The notes beneath the pieces were generated by a model. It saw nothing but the letters and a program-made list of their open reading frames with translations. It did not search any database and was not told where the DNA came from. 39,476 nucleotides of DNA from Clostridiaceae bacterium. GTDB lineage: Bacteria; Bacillota; Clostridia; Saccharofermentanales; DTU023. The stretch is taken from NCBI GenBank assembly GCA_012519085.1, contig JAAYQX010000020.1:1-39476 (forward strand), read 5' to 3'. How positions within the stretch are numbered: position 1 is the stretch's first letter; every line of letters begins with the position of its first letter. The position numbers and the translations under genes are program-made. This document shows, piece after piece, positions 33,617 to 39,476 of the stretch.

Positions 33617-34882
33617 ATGAAAAAAATTTTGGCGATTCTCTTGGCGTTGGTAATGATCCTAGGTCTTGTGGCATCTTGCGCTAAGAAAGAAGAAGCTGAG
33701 CCGACGACAGCAGAAGCTGAAGCTACAGAGCCGGCAGAAGAGACTGAACCGGCCGAAGAGACCGAGCCGGCAGAAGAAACAGAACCAGCTGAAGAAACTG
33801 AGCCGGCGGAAGAGACTGAACCTGCACCGGAGGCCTTTGAAGTTGGTGAGAAAGATTTGTATCTGATTACTGACCTTGGCACCCTGGATGATAAGAGCTT
33901 CAATCAGGGCTCATTTGAGGGTATGAAGGACTTTGCAGATGAGAATAATGTGCCTGCCAACTATATCAAGCCGGCCGATGAAGGTGACCAAATTTATAAG
34001 GATGCGGTGGACCAGGCCGTAGCCGATGGAGCTAAGGTAGTCGTTACACCAGGCTTCCTGTTCGAGGCGGCTATTTATGAAGCACAGGAGCAATATCCTG
34101 ACGTAAAATTTGTTGCAGTTGACTTTGAACCGCGTGCCGATTATGAAAATCCGCCGCTAGTTGCGGACAACACAGTTGCTATCTTGTATAAAGAACAGGA
34201 GACCGGTTTCCTGGCAGGCTATGCCGCAGTCAAGGATGGCTACACCAAATTGGGCTTCATGGGCGGCATCGCTGTTCCTGCGGTTGTTAACTTCGGTCTG
34301 GGCTATCTGAGCGGCGCAGAATATGCTGCCAAGGAGTTAGGCGTTGATGTTGAAGTCAAGTATAATTACACGGGCAGCTTTGTAGCTAAACCTGAGATCA
34401 ATACTCTTGCTAATACCTGGTACAGCACCGGCACAGAGATCATTTTCTCCTGCGGCGGCGGTATCCTGGCTTCTGTAACCAAGGCAGCGGAGGATAATGG
34501 CGGCAAAGTAATTGGTGTTGACGTTGATCAGGTTGCTGAATCTGAGACTATCGTGACATCAGCCATGAAATCGCTCCGGAGCTCAGTCTATGAAGCCGTT
34601 AAATCTGTCTACGCCGGTAATTTCCCGGGCGGCACGACTCTGCGCCTGGGTGTTAAGGAAGGCGGCGTACAGCTTCCGGATGGTCCGGAAAGCTTTGATC
34701 GTTTCAAGACCTTTACGCGTGAAGATTATGAAGCAATCTTCAATAAGGTCAAAGATAATACGGACGGCATTGCAGATAGTATCTACAATTTAGACGATCT
34801 TGTCGCTGGTGAAGGACTTTCCGTAGCCGAGCAGATGGCAGGTCTCGAATTTGAAAAACTAAAACTGGAAGTTATCGAATAA
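33617..34882 (+). CDS. BMP family nucleoside-binding lipoprotein
   Basis: 421 residues. The signal peptide ends in lipobox LVASC with Cys21 as lipidated residue. A repeated acidic linker (residues 38-67, five EPAEET units) acts as a spacer from the membrane. The mature domain has LITDLGTLDDKSFNQGSFEGM, GGIAVPAVVNFGLGYLSGAEYA and FSCGGGILASVTKAAEDNGGKVIGVDVDQ, typical of the BMP/PnrA family that binds purine nucleosides for the NupOPQ ABC importer. It is longer than usual because of the linker. AAGGAGG precedes the ATG. A strong terminator follows it. Confidence 0.93.
   Translation: MKKILAILLALVMILGLVASCAKKEEAEPTTAEAEATEPAEETEPAEETEPAEETEPAEETEPAEETEPAPEAFEVGEKDLYLITDLGTLDDKSFNQGSFEGMKDFADENNVPANYIKPADEGDQIYKDAVDQAVADGAKVVVTPGFLFEAAIYEAQEQYPDVKFVAVDFEPRADYENPPLVADNTVAILYKEQETGFLAGYAAVKDGYTKLGFMGGIAVPAVVNFGLGYLSGAEYAAKELGVDVEVKYNYTGSFVAKPEINTLANTWYSTGTEIIFSCGGGILASVTKAAEDNGGKVIGVDVDQVAESETIVTSAMKSLRSSVYEAVKSVYAGNFPGGTTLRLGVKEGGVQLPDGPESFDRFKTFTREDYEAIFNKVKDNTDGIADSIYNLDDLVAGEGLSVAEQMAGLEFEKLKLEVIE
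33728..33817 (+). repeat. coding tandem repeat, 5 x 18 bp
   Basis: Five perfect EPAEET hexapeptides are encoded by 18-base units that differ mainly at third codon positions. Identity is kept at the protein level, so this is a selected linker, although unit number could vary between strains. Confidence 0.9.
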
Positions 34883-34900
34883 TTGACAGTTTTTGCACCG

Positions 34901-34934
34901 AAAGGAGTCTGCCCTCAGGGCAGACTCCTTTTTT
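34901..34934 (+). terminator. rho-independent terminator between lipoprotein and ATPase
   Basis: AGGAGTCTGCCC pairs perfectly with GGGCAGACTCCT around a TCA loop and runs into six or more T. It is the strongest terminator in the window. No promoter was found after it, so partial read-through would give more binding lipoprotein than transporter. Confidence 0.9.
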
Positions 34935-34972
34935 GTGTTAAAATAGTCATAATATCTGTCAGGAGACGTAGT

Positions 34973-36508
34973 ATGGAAAACGTAATCGAGATGCTCCATA
35001 TCACGAAAAGATTCCCCGGTGTTATAGCCAATGATGATGTTACATTAGAACTCAGAAAGGGTGAGATTCACGCCTTGCTGGGCGAGAACGGTGCTGGCAA
35101 ATCAACACTCATGTCAGTCTTATTTGGCCTATATGAGCCTGAAGAGGGGCAAATCTTAGTAAATGGTGCCGAGGTTAAGATCAAAAATCCCAATGATGCT
35201 AACAAATATGGCATCGGTATGGTCCATCAGCATTTCAAATTGGTCAATAATTTCACAGTCCTGCAAAATGTTGTACTGGGAGTTGAAACGACAAAGCGCG
35301 GTCTATTATCCCTTGAGGAAGCGAGAAATAAAGTAATAGAATTATCCGAACGCTACAAATTTAATATTGACCCCGACGCTCTGATTGCGAATATCAGTGT
35401 CGGTATGCAGCAGAGGGTAGAGATCATCAAGATGCTGTATCGCGATAATGAAATCCTGATCTTTGATGAGCCGACTGCCGTGCTTACACCGCAAGAGATC
35501 GAAGAACTGATGGCGATCATGAGACAGCTGATAGCTGAGGGTAAATCGATCATTTTTATCACTCATAAACTGAAAGAAATCAAAATGGTGGCTGACCGCT
35601 GTACAATCCTGCGCAAGGGCAAGCATGTTGCTACTGTGGATGTAGCGGATACTTCAGTCGAAGAAATGTCCGAGCTGATGGTGGGCAGGAAAGTGGATCT
35701 GACTTTTGATCTGGGTAAACCTAAACTTGGCAAAACCGTCTTGAAAGTCCGTAACCTGACCATTCGCAAGGAGGGACACGGACATCAGACTCTTGATGAT
35801 ATCAACTTTGATCTGCGGGAAGGAGAGGTGCTCTGTATCGGTGGCATTGAGGGCAATGGCCAATCGGAACTGGTCTATGCCATTACAGGCCTACTCCGAG
35901 ATTATCAAGGACAAATCATTCTGAACGATAAAGACATTACGAATTCCAATATCCGTTTCCGTAATATTAATGGCATTGCCCATATACCTGAAGATAGGCA
36001 CAAATACGGCCTAGTGCTCGATTATACTTTGGAGCAGAATTTAATTATGCAAAGTTATTTCGAGCCTGAATTCCAGCGGCGAGGCCTGATTAAATTCGCA
36101 CAGATTGCCGATTATGCGGACAGACTGATTGAACAATACGATATTCGCAGCGGCCAGGGTAGAAATACTTTGGCGCGCAGTATGTCCGGCGGGAATCAGC
36201 AAAAAGCGATTGTTGCCCGCGAGATGGAGCGCAGACATAATGTCCTGATTGCGGTCCAGCCTACCCGCGGTCTTGATGTCGGGGCCATCGAATATATTCA
36301 TCAACAAATCCTTAAACACCGGGCGGAAGGTTTCGCAGTACTATTGGTCTCGCTGGAGCTGTCTGAAGTCCTCGGCATTTCAGATCGCATTCTGGTCATG
36401 TACAATGGCAGATTGGTTGGAGATCTTGACCCTCAAAACACAACAGAGCAGGAGCTGGGCCTCTACATGTCGGGTGCTAAAACGGAGAAGGTGACAGTCC
36501 ATGAATAA
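34973..36508 (+). CDS. nucleoside ABC transporter, double ATP-binding protein (NupO-like)
   Basis: 511 residues from ATG 34973, with AGGAG 7 bases upstream. It holds two ABC domains. The first is canonical: Walker A GENGAGKST (37-45), signature ISVGMQQRVEI and Walker B LIFDEPTAVLTP. The second is typical of the RbsA/YufO class: its Walker A is degenerate (GGIEGNGQSE), followed by MSGGNQQKAIVARE and LIAVQPTRGLDVGA, where the usual catalytic Glu is Gln. It powers the import of nucleosides bound by the BMP lipoprotein. It overlaps the first permease gene by 8 bases. Confidence 0.93.
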   Translation: MENVIEMLHITKRFPGVIANDDVTLELRKGEIHALLGENGAGKSTLMSVLFGLYEPEEGQILVNGAEVKIKNPNDANKYGIGMVHQHFKLVNNFTVLQNVVLGVETTKRGLLSLEEARNKVIELSERYKFNIDPDALIANISVGMQQRVEIIKMLYRDNEILIFDEPTAVLTPQEIEELMAIMRQLIAEGKSIIFITHKLKEIKMVADRCTILRKGKHVATVDVADTSVEEMSELMVGRKVDLTFDLGKPKLGKTVLKVRNLTIRKEGHGHQTLDDINFDLREGEVLCIGGIEGNGQSELVYAITGLLRDYQGQIILNDKDITNSNIRFRNINGIAHIPEDRHKYGLVLDYTLEQNLIMQSYFEPEFQRRGLIKFAQIADYADRLIEQYDIRSGQGRNTLARSMSGGNQQKAIVAREMERRHNVLIAVQPTRGLDVGAIEYIHQQILKHRAEGFAVLLVSLELSEVLGISDRILVMYNGRLVGDLDPQNTTEQELGLYMSGAKTEKVTVHE

Positions 36509-37757
36509 TCTAAAGCGCAAAAGATTTTCCTTAACTCCGGCACTGCCATCGCTGATTTCAATCCTGATCGGTTTATTGGCCGGTATTATCGTCATTGTAA
36601 TTGCAGACAGCAGCAAAGCCCTATTGGCCGTCAGAAATCTATTGCTGGGACCACTCTACGGAATTTATAATCCGAACCAGTCCAGCCTGACCGGGATTGG
36701 CAATATGTTGTTCTTTATGATTCCTCTCCTGATGACCGGATTGTCTGTTGGCTTTGCTTTCAAAACAGGGCTATTCAATATTGGAGCATCGGGACAATTT
36801 ATGGCCGGCTCTTATGTGGCTATTCTTTTAGCCCGCAAACTGACAGGGATTCCGAACAGCTGGCGCTGGCTGGTTGCCCTGGCCGGCGCAGCTCTGGCCG
36901 GTATGCTCTTGGCCAGCATTGCCGGTATTCTCAAGGCTTTCCGCAATGTAAATGAGGTTATTACCTCTATCATGCTCAACTACACATCTATGTATCTGGT
37001 AAATCATCTGATACGCGCGACAGGCCTGTACGATCCGCTGAAGAATCGCACCCTGCCGGTTCAGACAGAAATTCCCAAGTTCGGTTTGGACAAGCTCTTC
37101 CCTAAATCATTTGTCAGCGGTGGGATTCTAATAGCCATAGTTATTGCAATTATTTGCTATGTGCTGCTATACAAGACCACATTCGGTTTTGAACTACGTG
37201 CAGTCGGACTCAATAGGCACGCTTCACGTTATGCCGGGATCAACGAGAAGAGAAGCATCATCATGTCCATGGCACTGGCCGGGTTATTCGCAGGCATGGC
37301 TGGCGGCATGATTCATTTGGCCGGAGTCGGACGAGCGATCCAGGTGAGAGATGTACTGCCGCCTGAGGGCTTTGACGGCATTGCAGTCGCATTGCTTGGT
37401 CTCAATCATCCGCTGGGTATAATTTTCGCCTCTCTGTTCATGGCCTATCTCAAAGTCGGCGGTCAGACCATCCAGACGCTAGGCTTTGCACCTGAGATCA
37501 TCAATATGATGATCGGTATAATTCTTTATGTTTCGGCAATGGCGGTCCTGATCCGTAAACTGTTGTCGATCAGAGCAAAAAAACAGTCAGAAACGAAGGC
37601 GCTCGGCAATAGTGATGGCGAGCTGTACGCGGTACACGATCCGCCTGATCCCGGAGCAACTGCAGCGGCGGAGAAACTGCCACCGGAATCGGAAGACTCA
37701 ACAAATATGGCAATAAGTGCCGTTCAAGAAGAGATAGAGGAGGATAAACATGGTTAG
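36501..37757 (+). CDS. nucleoside ABC transporter permease (NupP-like)
   Basis: 418 residues with eight to ten hydrophobic segments. The core FKTGLFNIGASGQFMAGSYVA and LRAVGLNRHASRYAGINEKRSI are signatures of the BPD_transp_2 family that forms the membrane channel with NupQ. The C-terminal 65 residues or so (from about 355) are hydrophilic and acidic and go beyond the ~350-residue family length. The ATG lies in the end of the ATPase gene, so they are coupled, and its stop overlaps the next permease by 8 bases. Confidence 0.92.
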   Translation: MNNLKRKRFSLTPALPSLISILIGLLAGIIVIVIADSSKALLAVRNLLLGPLYGIYNPNQSSLTGIGNMLFFMIPLLMTGLSVGFAFKTGLFNIGASGQFMAGSYVAILLARKLTGIPNSWRWLVALAGAALAGMLLASIAGILKAFRNVNEVITSIMLNYTSMYLVNHLIRATGLYDPLKNRTLPVQTEIPKFGLDKLFPKSFVSGGILIAIVIAIICYVLLYKTTFGFELRAVGLNRHASRYAGINEKRSIIMSMALAGLFAGMAGGMIHLAGVGRAIQVRDVLPPEGFDGIAVALLGLNHPLGIIFASLFMAYLKVGGQTIQTLGFAPEIINMMIGIILYVSAMAVLIRKLLSIRAKKQSETKALGNSDGELYAVHDPPDPGATAAAEKLPPESEDSTNMAISAVQEEIEEDKHG

Positions 37758-38708
37758 AATAGCAGATGTCTTTCAAAGTGTACTGACCTATGCCATCCCT
37801 TTGATGGTAGTGGCACTGGCAGGAATGTTCTCCGAGCGATCCGGGGTGATTAATATCTCTCTGGAGGGCACCATGATCATGGGTGCCTTTACGGGCATAC
37901 TATTTATCCACACCATGCAGCGCACGGATCTTATGAGCGGGCATTTGCTGCTTTTGACGGGCCTTCTGATCTCAATGGTTACAGGTATTCTATACTCGTC
38001 ACTGCATGCGATAGCAGCGATCAATATGTTCGCTGATCAAACTATCTCCGGTACCGCGCTCAATATTTTTGCCCCGGCTTTTGCGGTTTTCGTGGCCAGA
38101 TCCATCATCGGCGTGCAACAGATTCCTTTAGGCAATGTCTTCCGTATTGCCAAAGTACCTGTTTTAGCTGAGATTCCTATACTGGGGCCACTATTTTTTG
38201 AAAACGCTTATCTAACGACTTATATCGGGATTGCCATTTTAATCATTTCCCAGATTGTGTTGAGCAAGACTCGCTTCGGTCTCAGATTAAAGAGTGCGGG
38301 CGAGTATCCCCAAGCGACAGACGCTGCAGGTGTGAGCGTGGTTAAGATGCGTTATGCCGGGGTACTAATTTCCGGTGCCTTGGCCGGACTGGGCGGCCTG
38401 ATTTTGTCGTGCCGATCTCCACCGAATTCAGTCCTGATGTAGCCGGCTATGGCTTCCTTGCTATTGCGGTCATGATTTTCGGTCAATGGAAACCTTTATA
38501 TATTGCGGCAGCAGCTTTCTTCTTTGGCGCCTTGAAAACGATATCCTTTTCTTATTCCAGCTTGCCGGTGATTAAGGATTGGAATATTCCCGGGATTGTT
38601 TACAAGGTTCTGCCGTATGTGATTACCATTATTGTCCTCTTCCTGACCTCAAAGAAATCAGCGGCACCGGCAGCCCTGGGTGAACCGTTTGACAAGGGGA
38701 AGCGATAA
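37750..38708 (+). pseudogene. nucleoside ABC transporter permease (NupQ-like), split by an apparent 1-base frameshift
   Basis: The first frame runs from ATG 37750 with family features (MVRIADVFQSVLTYAIPLMVV, FSERSGVINISLEGTMIMG) and leaves the family sequence after ILS near 38409, stopping at 38442. The rest of the protein (PISTEFSPDVAGYGFLAIAVMIFG to the end at 38708) continues in the -1 frame. Restoring one G, so that TCG-TG reads TCG-GTG near 38409-38411, gives an uninterrupted 319-residue protein, the same length as B. subtilis YufQ. This could be a real recent deletion or a sequencing or assembly error. No slippery heptamer suggests programmed shifting. Confidence 0.88.
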
Positions 38709-38831
38709 TCAGCCGATATAATCTTCTCCAAAAGGAGAGTGAAAGGCTAGAGTATCTCAAGTGAGCGCGATAAAGACCTGTGTAATGTCGCACAACAATG
38801 GACTGATACTAATATAACTATTGATACAGGA

Positions 38832-39476
38832 CTATAAGATAGGCTTTCCCGGATTAGAAGTTGCCTGAGTATAAACATCCAGTACACTGGTGGCAAATAC
38901 TGACACATCAAATCTGGCAGCAGAGGCCAGAGATAGCTGCACTATCTCTTCTCTGCTTTGCTGCAAACGGCTCAGCAGCAGCTTCAGATTGGCAGCGAAC
39001 GACTCTTCATCGGTAAAATAATGCCCGTTTTCTCCTTCTGTGACAACCTTATCTAAGGCCGGATCTTTACGAACCAATATAGGCAGGCCGCTAGCTTGGG
39101 CCTCAATATAGGTCAGTCCCTGAGTTTCGCTTTGCGAAGCAGAAGTGAAAATATCGGCCATTGCATAGTAATACGGCACTTCAGAGTGTGGAACCGGTCC
39201 GGTAAATATGACATTGTTGCACTGGTTTGCTAACTCAACTCGCTTGACTAGACGATTATAGGCTGCGCCCTCACCGGTGATTACCAGCTTAAGTCCGGCG
39301 ATCTGCGGGAAGAGTCGGAACAGGTAATCCAGTAGTTCATCGATATGTTTTTCATTAGAAACTCGGCCCAGATAGAGCAGTACCTTGTCCTCCGGCTTGA
39401 GACCAAGGCGAGATCTAAGCTCCAACCTCTTTTGCTCATCATGAGCGGCCATCTTGAAACGTTCCAGATCTAAACC
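38832..39476 (-). CDS. GT4 family glycosyltransferase, C-terminal part
   Basis: 215 residues are visible; the frame stays open to the right edge of the window, so the N-terminus is missing. It begins with G-L-D-L-E-R-F, the segment just before the GT-B C-terminal domain. The nucleotide-sugar site GRVSNEKHIDELL and the E-x7-E motif in SETQGLTYIEAQASGLP are clear. The sequence resembles lipid glycosyltransferases such as diacylglycerol glucosyltransferases, but the acceptor cannot be known. It converges with the nucleoside transporter operon; the 123 bases between them contain only a weak TCTCC/GGAGA hairpin. Confidence 0.85.
   Translation of the reverse strand, partial: GLDLERFKMAAHDEQKRLELRSRLGLKPEDKVLLYLGRVSNEKHIDELLDYLFRLFPQIAGLKLVITGEGAAYNRLVKRVELANQCNNVIFTGPVPHSEVPYYYAMADIFTSASQSETQGLTYIEAQASGLPILVRKDPALDKVVTEGENGHYFTDEESFAANLKLLLSRLQQSREEIVQLSLASAARFDVSVFATSVLDVYTQATSNPGKPIL

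Noticed and set aside
33592-33903. minus-strand frame rich in Ser-Ala-Gly repeats
   Set aside because: It is the reverse reading of the EPAEET repeat in the lipoprotein gene, with no start signal of its own.
38400-38445. programmed -1 frameshift in the NupQ-like gene
   Set aside because: No X-XXY-YYZ slippery heptamer in frame and no evident downstream structure; a missing base explains it better.

Overview
This window looks like part of the chromosome of an anaerobic Firmicute of class Clostridia. The evidence is the gene order of the large ribosomal-protein cluster (rpsD inside the alpha segment, a KOW protein between map and infA, a long L17 with an internal insert), type-2 IleRS, a Gram-positive LexA box, strong AGGAGG-type ribosome sites and ECF transporter genes next to rplQ. 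I cannot name the genus. No rRNA, tRNA, insertion sequence, phage or CRISPR array is visible. Most of the window is conserved housekeeping DNA.

Layout. (1) 1-1065, minus strand: the start of a Q/P-rich protein cut by the window edge, and a membrane-anchored metallophosphoesterase. (2) 1175-8914, plus strand: a consensus promoter drives ileS, with queT overlapping its end; then leucyl aminopeptidase, an RsmC-like methyltransferase, a divergent IspF-like protein, and dinB behind two LexA boxes. (3) 8933-10738, minus: a DUF2207-type lipoprotein/membrane protein. (4) 10978-27396, plus: the S10-spc-alpha ribosomal cluster (rpsJ to rplQ) with secY, adk, map, a KOW protein, infA, rpmJ and rpoA. It has a promoter overlapped by an inverted repeat, a structured leader, an internal promoter before rpmJ, a structured segment before rpsM, and a terminator after rplQ. 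(5) 27522-33454, plus: a fused EcfA1-EcfA2 ATPase, EcfT, a ROK sugar kinase, truA and nicotinate phosphoribosyltransferase. (6) 33485-38708, plus: a nucleoside ABC importer (BMP lipoprotein, double ATPase, two permeases). A strong terminator separates lipoprotein from ATPase, and the last permease is split by an apparent one-base frameshift. (7) 38832-39476, minus: the C-terminal part of a GT4 glycosyltransferase.

How the genes work together. Block 4 makes ribosomal subunits, RNA polymerase alpha, the Sec channel and the N-terminal processing enzyme. Block 5 provides the shared energising module for ECF vitamin transporters; QueT in block 2 is a likely substrate subunit for it. pncB adds NAD salvage and block 6 adds nucleoside salvage, which together suggest an organism relying on scavenged vitamins and nucleosides. 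I found no clearly new multi-gene system. The points most worth a second look are the IspF-like protein with two substituted active-site positions, the fused ECF ATPase, the candidate RNA leaders before rpsJ and rpsM, the acidic tail on L16, and the nupQ frameshift.
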